The notes beneath the pieces were generated by a model. The model was given only the letters and a program-made list of their open reading frames with translations, did no database searches and was not told where the DNA came from. A stretch of 11,693 bases of DNA from contig JAUZEM010000394.1 in assembly GCA_030839005.1 (NCBI GenBank), forward strand, positions 1-11,693, read 5' to 3'. Position numbers and translations under genes: made by a program. The stretch is from Actinomycetota bacterium (GTDB lineage Bacteria > Actinomycetota > Acidimicrobiia > IMCC26256 > PALSA-610). Position 1 is the stretch's first letter; each line of letters starts with the position of its first letter. Below are positions 1-6,675 of the stretch, piece after piece.

Positions 1-542
1 ATCAACCCGCCGAGCTCGTCGACCTCGGAATGCGTGAGACCGGCGGCCGGCTCATCGAGCAACAACAGGCGCGGGCGCGCCGCGAGCGCGCGAGCGATCT
101 CGATGCGTTTGAGCGTTCCGTACGGGAGCCCGACGGCCGGCCGCGACGCGAGATGCTCGAGCGAGAGACGCTCCAGGATCGCGCGCGCTTCGGTGCGCCG
201 CTTGGCATTCACCCGGCCGTGCGTATAGCCCCCCACCAGCACGTTCTCCATCACCGTCAATGCCGGGAACAGCGCGAGGTTCTGGAACGTCCGCGCGATC
301 CCGATCCGCGCGATGCGATGCGCCGGTAGGCGGAGCAGGTCGTGGCCGTCGAACTCGATCGAGCCGCTCGTGGGTTGATAAAGCCGACTCACACAGTTGA
401 ACAGCGTCGTCTTGCCCGCGCCGTTCGGTCCGATGAGCGCGCAGATCTGACCGTCTTCGATCGTGAAGGAAAGATCCGCGAGCGCGACGACGCCGCCGAA
501 CACGACCCTGAGATCCTCGACCGACAACAACGCCACCGGCAT
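1..542 (-). CDS. livG: LivG-type ABC transporter ATP-binding protein (partial, 3' end missing)
   Basis: This is the cytoplasmic ATPase of an ABC importer of the branched-chain amino acid (HAAT/LivG) type; it would drive uptake through LivH/LivM-like permeases, which are not in the window. The first 180 residues are visible. They hold a Walker A motif GPNGAGKT at 38-45, a Q-loop ARTFQN with Gln87, a signature LPYGTLKRIEIARAL from 139, Walker B LLLLDE ending at Glu164, and the D-loop AAGL at 166-169. LPYG in place of LSGG is usual for the LivG branch. About 70 residues, including the H-switch, lie beyond base 1. The ATG at 542 has GGGGGG directly against it. The GTG two codons later would have better ribosome-site spacing, so the start is uncertain by a few codons. 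It lies 52 bases after dapB and may belong to another transcription unit. The transported substrate cannot be read from this subunit alone. Confidence 0.88.
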   Translation of the reverse strand, partial: MPVALLSVEDLRVVFGGVVALADLSFTIEDGQICALIGPNGAGKTTLFNCVSRLYQPTSGSIEFDGHDLLRLPAHRIARIGIARTFQNLALFPALTVMENVLVGGYTHGRVNAKRRTEARAILERLSLEHLASRPAVGLPYGTLKRIEIARALAARPRLLLLDEPAAGLTHSEVDELGGL

Positions 543-594
543 CCCCCCGGAAAAGGCGGAAGCTAGACGCGATGCAGCCGCGAGCCAAACACGA

Positions 595-1362
595 TCACAG
601 ACCGAGCAACGAGTCGAGGCCGACCGTGAGCCCCGGCATCTCCGCGATCTTGCGCACCGCGAGCAGGACGCCGGGCATGAACGACGCCCGGTCGTACGAA
701 TCGTGGCGGATCGACAGGGTCTGGCCGGTGGTGCCCAGCAGGACCTCCTGGTGCGCGACCATGCCGCGCATCCGGACGGAATGCACGGGAATCCCGTCGA
801 CCAGGCCGCCCCGCGCGCCGGGCGCCACCAGCGTGGTCGTGGGGTCGTCGGCCCAATCCTTCGACGCGGCCGCCATCCGCCGGGCGGTGAGCGAGGCGGT
901 ACCCGAGGGCGCGTCGCTCTTCTGATCGTGATGAAGCTCGATGACCTCGGCGGTCTCGAAGAACGGCGCGGCCATCTCCGCGAAGCGCATCATCAACACC
1001 GCGCCGAGCGCGAAGTTCGGAGCGATCAGCACGTTCGCGTCGGAGCGATCGAACAATTCCGCGAACGTCGCGAGCTCGGCCTCGCCGAACCCGGTCGTAC
1101 CCACCACGGCATGCACACCGTGCTCGGCGCACCAACGGATGTTCTCCCGAGCCGCGTCGAGCACGGTGAAGTCGACGGCAACCTGCGCGCCGGCGACCTC
1201 GAGCTGGTGCGCGCCGGCCGCGAGTTGGATCTCCCCGGATTCGGTTCCCGCGTGCACCGGGTCCACCGCGGCAACCAACTCCATGTCGGGGGCGTCGCTC
1301 ACCGCGCGACACACGGTTGATCCCATGCGCCCGCCCGCACCGAAGACGCCGACCCGAATCAT
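595..1362 (-). CDS. dapB: 4-hydroxy-tetrahydrodipicolinate reductase DapB
   Basis: DapB performs the NAD(P)H-dependent reduction that gives tetrahydrodipicolinate in the diaminopimelate/lysine pathway, feeding peptidoglycan and protein synthesis in the cytoplasm. The 255-residue product has the Rossmann dinucleotide loop GAGGRMG at 8-14, VDFT at 63-66, VVGTTGF at 86-92, and the family signature ELHHDQKSDAPSGTA at 142-156. His144/His145 and Lys148 in that signature are the expected catalytic and substrate-binding residues. Length is normal for the short actinobacterial form. The ATG at 1362 places the Rossmann strand right at the N terminus, as in the family, and lies 12 bases after the stop of the M16 peptidase gene, so co-transcription with it is likely. 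No strong Shine-Dalgarno sequence is visible. The pnp - M16 peptidase - dapB order is common in actinobacteria. Confidence 0.96.
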   Translation of the reverse strand: MIRVGVFGAGGRMGSTVCRAVSDAPDMELVAAVDPVHAGTESGEIQLAAGAHQLEVAGAQVAVDFTVLDAARENIRWCAEHGVHAVVGTTGFGEAELATFAELFDRSDANVLIAPNFALGAVLMMRFAEMAAPFFETAEVIELHHDQKSDAPSGTASLTARRMAAASKDWADDPTTTLVAPGARGGLVDGIPVHSVRMRGMVAHQEVLLGTTGQTLSIRHDSYDRASFMPGVLLAVRKIAEMPGLTVGLDSLLGL

Positions 1363-1374
1363 GCGTCCGGCAGC

Positions 1375-2622
1375 CTACGAGACGAACTCCGAAGCCGAGT
1401 GCGGACCGACGACCGCCAGCGTCCGGGGCGCTTCGGCGAACACCCGGTCGACCACACGAGCGACGTCGTCGGCAGTCACCACGTCGATGCGAGCGACCAG
1501 CTCCTCAAGGCTCGGGACCTCGCCTTCGATCAGCTCCGATCGCCCGAGGCGCCGCATTCGGCTCGCCGACGTCTCGAGCGACATCGCGAGCGAACCGACC
1601 AAATGACCCTTGGCCGCGCTGATCTCGTCGTCCGAGAGTCCTTCCTTCACGAGTCGATCCAGCTCGGCATCGATGACGGAGAGCGTTTCGGGCACGTGCT
1701 CGGGCGCGGTTCCCGCGTAGATCGCGACATAGCCGGCGTCGTCGAACGACGCCTGATACGAGAAGACCGAGTATGCGAGACCCCGGGTCTCACGTATCTC
1801 CTGGAACAGCCGCGACGACATGCCGCCGCCGAGCACCTGGTTGACGACGGTGAGCGCATAGCGGTCGGGGTCGAGCGCGGCCAGCGCCCGCACACCGCTG
1901 ACGACGTGTGCCTGTTCCGTGTCCCGGCTCAGCACGAGGACCGGCTGCGCCGCGACCGCGGCCGGTCGGGGTCGGGGCGGTCGCAAACCCTCGGCGGACG
2001 GAAAGCGCGCGTCGACGAGCTCGAGCACCCCTTCGTGGGTGAGGTTGCCCGCGGCGGCGAAGACGACGTTCGACGGCCGGTAGTGCGCCGAGTGATATGC
2101 CGCGATGTCGTCGCGTGCCATCGCGGTGATCGATGCGTCGCTACCGAGCACCTCGCGCCCGAGCGGATGATCAGGAAAGATCGCGCTCGCGAAAAGGTCG
2201 TGGACGAGATCGTCAGGGGTGTCTTCGCGCATCCCGATCTCTTCGAGGATGACACGCCGCTCGGACTCGACGTCGTCGACGCGAAACGCCGGGTTCCACA
2301 GCACGTCGGCGAGCACGTCGAACGCGGCTTCGAGCTGAACGTCGGGCACCCGTACGTAGAACACCGTCTGCTCATGCGCCGTGAACGCGTTCATCTCGCC
2401 ACCGACCGACTCGATCGCCTCCGCGATCTCGCGCGCGCTGCGCTGCTCGGTGCCCTTGAACAGCAGGTGCTCGAGGAAGTGGCTCGCGCCCCACTCCGCG
2501 CCTTGCTCGTCGCGCGCGCCGCTGCCGACCCACGCGCCGAGCGTTACCGAGCGCAGCTCGGGAAGCGCTTCGGTGACGACGCGCAAGCCCGATGCGCGGC
2601 GCGTGCGCCGGATGCCGCTCAT
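1375..2622 (-). CDS. M16 family zinc metallopeptidase (processing-peptidase / insulinase-like)
   Basis: This is a predicted zinc-dependent endopeptidase of family M16B, related to mitochondrial processing peptidase and Bacillus MlpA; its natural substrate is unknown. With the ATG at 2622 the product is 415 residues. The inverted zinc motif HFLEH occupies 48-52 (His48, Glu51 as base, His52), and the distal zinc ligand is a glutamate of VILEEI near 127-128. The second, inactive-type domain keeps the substrate-binding R/Y element FQEIRETRGLAYSVFSY. No signal peptide or membrane segment is seen, so a cytoplasmic location is likely. A longer in-frame GTG start at 2673 would overlap pnp by 35 bases and add 17 residues. 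The ATG at 2622 fits the family N terminus (RRTRRASGLRVVTE) and leaves a 16-base gap after pnp, but has no clear Shine-Dalgarno. Its position next to pnp matches M. tuberculosis pepR and Bacillus mlpA. Confidence 0.93.
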   Translation of the reverse strand: MSGIRRTRRASGLRVVTEALPELRSVTLGAWVGSGARDEQGAEWGASHFLEHLLFKGTEQRSAREIAEAIESVGGEMNAFTAHEQTVFYVRVPDVQLEAAFDVLADVLWNPAFRVDDVESERRVILEEIGMREDTPDDLVHDLFASAIFPDHPLGREVLGSDASITAMARDDIAAYHSAHYRPSNVVFAAAGNLTHEGVLELVDARFPSAEGLRPPRPRPAAVAAQPVLVLSRDTEQAHVVSGVRALAALDPDRYALTVVNQVLGGGMSSRLFQEIRETRGLAYSVFSYQASFDDAGYVAIYAGTAPEHVPETLSVIDAELDRLVKEGLSDDEISAAKGHLVGSLAMSLETSASRMRRLGRSELIEGEVPSLEELVARIDVVTADDVARVVDRVFAEAPRTLAVVGPHSASEFVS

Positions 2623-2638
2623 GTGGTGACGGTCGTTA

Positions 2639-5134
2639 CTAGCGCCGCGGACCGCCGCGCCGGGCGCCGCCACCGCGTCCGCCGCGTCCGCCCCGACGGT
2701 CCCCGGCCGGCGACTTGGCCGGCTCCTCGGCGGGACCGAGGTCGCCGAATTCCTCGCGGGCCTGTTCCTCCCAGGCCGATTCGAACGACGCCGTCACCCG
2801 AGTGCCGGACGGTGCTTCTCGCGACTCGCGCGACTCTCGTGGTTCGCGCGACTCTCGCGCTTCGCGCGGCGGCCGGTCGCCGCGCGGCGCGCGCGGCTCC
2901 CGGTCGCGTCCACCACCGTCGCTACCGCCACCATCACCGGGCCCGTCGCCATCTTCACCCAGCAGCGAGAGCGACAGCTTGCCGTTCTGGTCGATGTCGT
3001 CGACCCGAACCGAGAGCTCGTCGCCGAGGGCCAGCACGTCCTCGACGCGATCGATGCGCTTCCCCCGACCGAGCTTCGAGATGTGTACCAAACCGTCGCG
3101 ACCCGGAAGGATGTTGACGAACGCGCCGAACTTCGTGATGTTGACCACGCGGCCCTCGTAGACGGCTCCCACCTCGGCCGTCGGCGGATCGAGAATGAGC
3201 TCGATGCGACGCTTGGCCTCTTCGACCGCGGCACCGTCCTTCGAACCGATCGAAACGACACCGACACCGTCGGCGTCCTGTACGGAGATGTCGGCGCCCG
3301 TCTCCTGTTGGATCGTGTTGATGACCTTGCCCTTCGGGCCGATCACCTCACCGATCTTGTCGATCGGAATCTCGAAGCTGACGATCTTCGGAGCCGTGTT
3401 GCGCACTTCTTCACGGGGCGCGGAGATCGCACCCTCCATGACCGCGAGGATCTTCAGGCGGGCGTCCTTGGCCTGGAGCAACGCGGCCGCGAGCACGTCG
3501 GCGGGAATGCCGGCGATCTTCGTGTCGAGCTGCAACGCGGTCACGAACTCCGACGTACCGGCGACCTTGAAGTCCATGTCGCCGAACGCGTCTTCCTGCC
3601 CGAGGATGTCGGTGAGGGTCGTGTACTTGCCCTCCGCGAACACGAGGCCCATCGCGATGCCGGCCACCGGCGCCTTGATCGGCACACCCGCGTCCATCAA
3701 CGAAAGGCTCGAACCGCAGACCGACGCCATCGACGTGGAACCGTTCGACGCGAGCACGTCGGAGACGACACGCATCGTGTATGGCCACTCGAGACTGCCC
3801 GGCAGCACGGGGATCAACGCCCGCTCGGCCAGCGCTCCGTGACCGATCTCACGCCGCTTCGGCGAACCCACCCGGCCCGTCTCACCCGTGGAGAACGGCG
3901 GGAAGTTGTAGTGGTGCATGTACTTCTTCTTGGTCTCGAGCGTGATCGTGTCGAGCATCTGCTCCATGCGAGGCATCGCAAGCGTCGCCACGTCGAGCAC
4001 CTGGGTCTCGCCCCGCTGGAACAGGGACGAGCCGTGCGCGGTGTCGAGTACGCCAACTTCGGCCGAGAGCGACCGGATGTCGGCCGGACCGCGTCCGTCG
4101 ATGCGCACGCCCTCGTTGACGATGCGCCGCCGGACGACTTCCTTCTGCAAGGAACGGAAAGCCTTCTTGACCTCGCCGGCCTGCTCGGCGTGCACACCGG
4201 GCTTTTCGGGGGTGCCGATCAGCGCGACCTGGATGCTGACGAGAATCTCGTCGAGCTTGTTGTTGCGGTCGGTCTTGTCGGCGATCTTCATCGCCGCGTC
4301 CGTTTCCGCTTCCGCGTGCGCCTTCACGGCTTCGTACACGGCGGGCGTGTAGTCGACGTTGGGCATGTACTCGATCGGCGTGATCGGGCCGCGGGCCTTG
4401 ATGAACTCGTCGCGGAGCTTCTTCTGCAGCTCGATGGACGCCGAGATCCATTGCTTCGACGCTTCGAGACCCTGAGCGATGAGCTCCTCGGTCATCTTCG
4501 GGGCGCCCTCTTCGTAGAGCTCCCACGTGCGCTCCGTGCCACCGGCTTCGACCATCATGATGGCGACGTCGCCGTCGGCGAGCTGACGGCCGGCAACCAC
4601 GATCTCGAACGTCGAGTCGTCGCCTTCTTGGAACGTGGGATGCGCGATCCACTCGCCGTTGTGGTGCGCGAGGCGGACGGCACCGATCGGGCCGTCGAAC
4701 GGGATGCCCGAGACGGTGAGCGCGGCCGACGCGCCGTTGATCGACGCGACGTCGTGCGGGTTCTCGAGGTCTACCCCGAGGATCGTGGCGATGACCTGTA
4801 CTTCGTTGCGGAAGTCGGCCGGGAACGACGGGCGCAGCGGCCGGTCGGTGAGCCGGCAGGTCAAGATCGCGAGCTCACCCGGGCGACCCTCGCGCCGGAA
4901 GAACGAACCGGGGATCTTGCCCGCGGCGTACGCCCGCTCCTCGACGTCGACGGTCAGCGGGAAGAAGTCGATGCCCTCGCGGGGCTTCGACGTGGCGACG
5001 GTCGACAGCAATATGGTGCCGCCGACCTTGACGACGACCGCGCCGGCGGCCAGGGATGCGAGCCGGCCGGTCTCGAGCGTCATCTCGAGGCCGGCGGCGT
5101 TGATAGGACCGGAAACCGAAATTGCGTCACTCAC
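2639..5134 (-). CDS. pnp: Polyribonucleotide nucleotidyltransferase (PNPase)
   Basis: PNPase is a trimeric 3'-5' phosphorolytic exoribonuclease that degrades mRNA and can also add tails to RNA. The 831-residue product shows all expected parts: a first RNase PH domain (FFRREGRP at 78-85, RPLRPSFP at 98-105), a linking helical domain (about 215-335), the catalytic second RNase PH domain (FPPFSTGETG at 411-420, CGSSLSLMDAGVPIKAP from 473, acidic site residues in GQEDAFGDMDF around Asp515 and Asp521), a KH domain (GEVIGPKGK at 595-603) and an S1 domain (about 655-725). A further tail of about 105 residues is acidic, then Arg/Glu- and Gly/Arg-rich. The GTG at 5134 is chosen because GAGGA lies 8 bases upstream and VSDAISVSG fits the family; another in-frame GTG at 5167 has less support. 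The gene ends with tandem stops TAG TAA. Its leader holds a long hairpin and a possible internal promoter. Confidence 0.97.
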   Translation of the reverse strand: MSDAISVSGPINAAGLEMTLETGRLASLAAGAVVVKVGGTILLSTVATSKPREGIDFFPLTVDVEERAYAAGKIPGSFFRREGRPGELAILTCRLTDRPLRPSFPADFRNEVQVIATILGVDLENPHDVASINGASAALTVSGIPFDGPIGAVRLAHHNGEWIAHPTFQEGDDSTFEIVVAGRQLADGDVAIMMVEAGGTERTWELYEEGAPKMTEELIAQGLEASKQWISASIELQKKLRDEFIKARGPITPIEYMPNVDYTPAVYEAVKAHAEAETDAAMKIADKTDRNNKLDEILVSIQVALIGTPEKPGVHAEQAGEVKKAFRSLQKEVVRRRIVNEGVRIDGRGPADIRSLSAEVGVLDTAHGSSLFQRGETQVLDVATLAMPRMEQMLDTITLETKKKYMHHYNFPPFSTGETGRVGSPKRREIGHGALAERALIPVLPGSLEWPYTMRVVSDVLASNGSTSMASVCGSSLSLMDAGVPIKAPVAGIAMGLVFAEGKYTTLTDILGQEDAFGDMDFKVAGTSEFVTALQLDTKIAGIPADVLAAALLQAKDARLKILAVMEGAISAPREEVRNTAPKIVSFEIPIDKIGEVIGPKGKVINTIQQETGADISVQDADGVGVVSIGSKDGAAVEEAKRRIELILDPPTAEVGAVYEGRVVNITKFGAFVNILPGRDGLVHISKLGRGKRIDRVEDVLALGDELSVRVDDIDQNGKLSLSLLGEDGDGPGDGGGSDGGGRDREPRAPRGDRPPREARESREPRESRESREAPSGTRVTASFESAWEEQAREEFGDLGPAEEPAKSPAGDRRGGRGGRGGGARRGGPRR
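2813..2866 (-). repeat. RE[S/A/P] tripeptide repeat in the PNPase tail
   Basis: Six consecutive tripeptides REA-RES-REP-RES-RES-REA fill PNPase residues 757-774, encoded by imperfect 9-base repeats rich in CGCGAG. The stretch lies between an acidic-glycine linker and a non-repetitive segment FESAWEEQAREEF. Charged, low-complexity tails of this sort are common after the S1 domain in actinobacterial PNPase. Confidence 0.7.
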
Positions 5135-5142
5135 GCGACGGT

Positions 5143-5150
5143 TCCTCTCT
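5143..5150 (-). promoter_or_regulatory. Ribosome binding site of pnp
   Basis: The minus strand reads AGAGAGGA, ending 8 bases before the GTG at 5134. This good Shine-Dalgarno match decides the start in favour of that GTG over the upstream in-frame GTG at 5167. Confidence 0.7.
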
Positions 5151-5176
5151 GTTGAGGCGAGAGGCACCGGTTCCCA

Positions 5177-5241
5177 GTTGTCAGCGTCCGGCTCTCCCCA
5201 GATGTTCGTGGGCAGAGAAACGGGCGCTCGCGACTGACAAC
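5177..5241 (-). promoter_or_regulatory. Long imperfect stem-loop in the pnp leader
   Basis: The outer arms GTTGTCAG (5177-5184) and CTGACAAC (5234-5241) are exact reverse complements. Inside them, 5185-5190 pairs with 5221-5226 with one mismatch, and 5192-5200 pairs with 5209-5217 in 8 of 9 positions, leaving an 8-base apical loop (5201-5208). An asymmetric bulge lies at 5227-5233. The structure ends 42 bases before the pnp start. In E. coli and Streptomyces a comparable stem-loop between rpsO and pnp is cut by RNase III and is part of PNPase autoregulation; the same role here is inferred from position and shape. Confidence 0.6.
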
Positions 5242-5247
5242 CGACAC

Positions 5248-5276
5248 AACCTCTCGGCGTTGTTTTCGAATGTCAA
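5248..5276 (-). promoter_or_regulatory. Possible internal promoter for pnp
   Basis: A perfect -35 box TTGACA (5276-5271) is followed 17 bases later by GAGGTT (5253-5248), a poor -10 box. A start about 7 bases on would fall near 5241, where the pnp-leader stem-loop begins. A separate pnp promoter in the rpsO-pnp gap is known in E. coli and Streptomyces. The weak -10 keeps confidence low. Confidence 0.3.
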
Positions 5277-5278
5277 AT

Positions 5279-5300
5279 GAGGAGCGGTTGACCGCTCCTC
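5279..5300 (-). terminator. Terminator-like hairpin between rpsO and pnp
   Basis: GAGGAGCGG and CCGCTCCTC form a perfect 9-base-pair stem with a 4-base loop, starting 10 bases after the rpsO stop. On the transcript it is followed by ATTTGACATT, with only a short run of T, so it probably attenuates, or protects the rpsO 3' end, rather than fully stopping transcription into pnp. Confidence 0.55.
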
Positions 5301-5310
5301 GTGCGAATCT

Positions 5311-5568
5311 CTATCGACGGATGCCGAGCTTGGCGATGAGTGCCCGGTACCGCTCGACGTTGTTGCGTCGGAGGTAGTCGAGCATTCGCCGACGGCGACC
5401 GACGAGCATCAGCAGCCCACGCTGCGTGTGAAAGTCCTTCTTGTGGACCTTCATGTGCTCCGTGAGGTGGCGGATGCGCTCGGTGAGGAGTGCGATCTGG
5501 ACCTCGGCGGAGCCGGTATCGGAGTCGTGGAGCTTGTTGTCGCTGATCGTTGCGGCCTTGTCGGGCAT
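5311..5568 (-). CDS. rpsO: 30S ribosomal protein S15
   Basis: S15 binds 16S rRNA early in 30S assembly and helps form bridges to the 50S subunit. The 85-residue product, close to the usual 89, shows the family blocks DTGSAEVQIALLTERI (17-32) and HKKDFHTQRGLLMLVGRRRR (42-61), which are the rRNA-binding helices, then MLDYLRR and the basic C terminus LGIRR. The ATG at 5568 matches the family N terminus; the open frame continues 34 codons upstream, but that extension has no resemblance to S15. A GAAGG ribosome site lies 13 bases upstream, rather far, and within a small hairpin. The gene sits 141 bases after ribF and 176 before pnp, the classic rpsO-pnp pairing. S15 represses its own translation through leader RNA in several bacteria; whether it does so here is unknown. 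Confidence 0.97.
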   Translation of the reverse strand: MPDKAATISDNKLHDSDTGSAEVQIALLTERIRHLTEHMKVHKKDFHTQRGLLMLVGRRRRMLDYLRRNNVERYRALIAKLGIRR

Positions 5569-5576
5569 ACGCGCGT

Positions 5577-5591
5577 TCGAACCTTCTTCGA
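5577..5591 (-). promoter_or_regulatory. Hairpin presenting the rpsO Shine-Dalgarno in its loop
   Basis: On the transcript TCGAA (5591-5587), GAAGG (5586-5582) and TTCGA (5581-5577) form a 5-base-pair stem whose whole loop is the ribosome site. An upstream TCGAA at 5607-5603 could pair with the same TTCGA instead, and ATCCG/CGGAT (5614-5610 with 5595-5591) can form a neighbouring stem. This resembles the kind of leader folding used for S15 feedback, but no binding evidence exists here. Confidence 0.4.
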
Positions 5592-5632
5592 TCCGGCAAT
5601 CATTCGATACGGATTCAGCTGAAGAGGCTACC

Positions 5633-5651
5633 AGACCCGCCCGGTGGGTCT
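5633..5651 (-). other. Short GC-rich hairpin downstream of ribF
   Basis: AGACCC (5633-5638) and GGGTCT (5646-5651) form a perfect 6-base-pair stem with a 7-base loop in the ribF-rpsO gap. No T run follows on the minus strand, so it is at best a weak terminator or mRNA-stabilising hairpin. Confidence 0.35.
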
Positions 5652-5654
5652 TCC

Positions 5655-5718
5655 TCACTCCTGGCGTCACTACCCGGGGGCGTCACTCCTGGCGTCACTA
5701 CTGGGGGCGTCACTCCTT
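5655..5718. repeat. Tandem 27/28-base direct repeats at the ribF stop
   Basis: Two near-identical units (5655-5682 and 5683-5709) and the start of a third (5710-5718) lie head to tail. Each unit contains two copies of GCGTCAC, giving four copies with starts at 5664, 5680, 5692 and 5707. The two full units differ only around the C-run before GGGGGCG. On the minus strand the first AGTGACGCC contains the TGA stop of ribF, so the array begins exactly at the gene end. It is too small and gapless to be a CRISPR array. Confidence 0.85.
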
Positions 5719-6675
5719 GTCCTCACCGCTGCGTGCCGGCTCTCGGACCCGTTCGACGTCGAGGTGCATTTGCGCGATCAGATCGTCGACCGCGTCGAAT
5801 CGTTCTTGTCCGCGGAGCCGGTGCGTGAACCGGACCCGCGCCGGCTGGTCGTAGAGGTCGCCGTCGAAATCGAGCACGTAGGCCTCGACCAGGCATCGTC
5901 CTGCTTCGGCGTAGAAGGTGGGCCGACGGCCGACGGAGATCGCCGCAAGTCTCGGCGCGCCGCCGGCCACCGCGAACGTTCCCGCGTACACACCGTCGGC
6001 CGGCAGGCAGATGTTCTCGGGCACGCTGACGTTCGCGGTCGGGAACCCGAGGAGCCTCCCGCGCGCGTCGCCGCGCTCGACCGGTCCGCGCACCTCGTGT
6101 GGCCGGCCGAGCATCGCGGCCGCGCCGGCGACGTCGCCCGCGGCGATCAGCTCGCGGATGCGCGTCGACGAAAAGGGCGCGCCCGCGTCGCGGTCGAGCG
6201 CCGCGACGAGGCCGAGGCCGATCGTCTCGAAACCGAGCTCTGCGCCCATCCGCTGAAGCAGCGGCACGTCGCCATGGCGGCGGTATCCGAAGTGGAAGTC
6301 GGCACCGACCACAACGAGCCGAGCGCGCAAGGCGCTCGCGAGGAGCTCCTCGACGAACTGTTCCGCGGGTTCCTTGCTCCGTGCCGCGTCGAAAGCGAGC
6401 ACGAGGCACTCGTCGACGTCACCTGTCGCGTCGAGCAGCTCGATCTTCTGCTCGAGGGTCGTCAGCAGCTTCGGCGCGGAGCCGGGCCGCACGACCTCGG
6501 CCGGGTGGCGGTCGAACGTGAGCACCGTGGCGGAGAGGTCGCGGGCCCGGGCGAGCTCTCGTACGAGCCGCAACACCGCCTGATGGCCGAGGTGGACACC
6601 GTCGAACGCGCCGATCGTCACCGCGCGCCCGTGCGCGTCGTTCCCGGTCTCGGTCGGATCGCGGTAGATCCTCAC
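5710..6675 (-). CDS. ribF: Bifunctional riboflavin kinase / FAD synthetase
   Basis: RibF phosphorylates riboflavin to FMN and then adenylates FMN to FAD in the cytoplasm. The 321-residue length is normal for the fused enzyme. The N-terminal nucleotidyltransferase domain shows IGAFDGVHLGH (21-31, with the HLGH nucleotide site at 28-31), TFDRHP (53-58), GADFHFG (124-130) and FSSTRIR (168-174). The C-terminal kinase domain shows GRLLGFPTANV (206-216, with the PTAN metal/nucleotide motif), DGVYAGTF (227-234), SVGRRPTF (247-254), and the expected catalytic glutamate at about 264 in VEAYVLDF. The GTG at 6675 overlaps the truB TGA in a 4-base GTGA. No Shine-Dalgarno precedes it, so translation is probably coupled to truB. 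The frame stays open far upstream inside truB, but that stretch is unrelated shadow sequence. Confidence 0.96.
   Translation of the reverse strand: MRIYRDPTETGNDAHGRAVTIGAFDGVHLGHQAVLRLVRELARARDLSATVLTFDRHPAEVVRPGSAPKLLTTLEQKIELLDATGDVDECLVLAFDAARSKEPAEQFVEELLASALRARLVVVGADFHFGYRRHGDVPLLQRMGAELGFETIGLGLVAALDRDAGAPFSSTRIRELIAAGDVAGAAAMLGRPHEVRGPVERGDARGRLLGFPTANVSVPENICLPADGVYAGTFAVAGGAPRLAAISVGRRPTFYAEAGRCLVEAYVLDFDGDLYDQPARVRFTHRLRGQERFDAVDDLIAQMHLDVERVREPARSGEDKE

Noticed and set aside
560..588. Possible promoter for the LivG gene: TTGGCT, 17 bases, TAGCTT on the minus strand
   Set aside because: Only 4 of 6 and 3 of 6 consensus matches, with a very short leader; such matches are expected by chance.
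2633..2641. Tandem stops TAG TAA at the pnp end as a readthrough or recoding signal
   Set aside because: Tandem stops are simple termination insurance; there is no downstream in-frame domain to read into.
2623..2673. Longer M16 peptidase start at the GTG at 2673
   Set aside because: It would overlap pnp by 35 bases and add residues not typical of the family; the ATG at 2622 aligns better.
1399..3117. Long plus-strand open frame (572 codons) antisense to the M16 peptidase gene and the end of pnp
   Set aside because: It is Arg/His/Asp-rich with no recognisable domain, and mirrors the third-position GC bias of the real minus-strand genes.
3083..5155. Long plus-strand open frame (690 codons) antisense to pnp
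   Set aside because: Composition is typical of a GC-rich shadow frame and the opposite strand encodes a complete, well-conserved PNPase.
5655..5718. CRISPR-like array
   Set aside because: The units are directly adjacent with no unique spacers, only about two and a third copies, and no cas genes are present.
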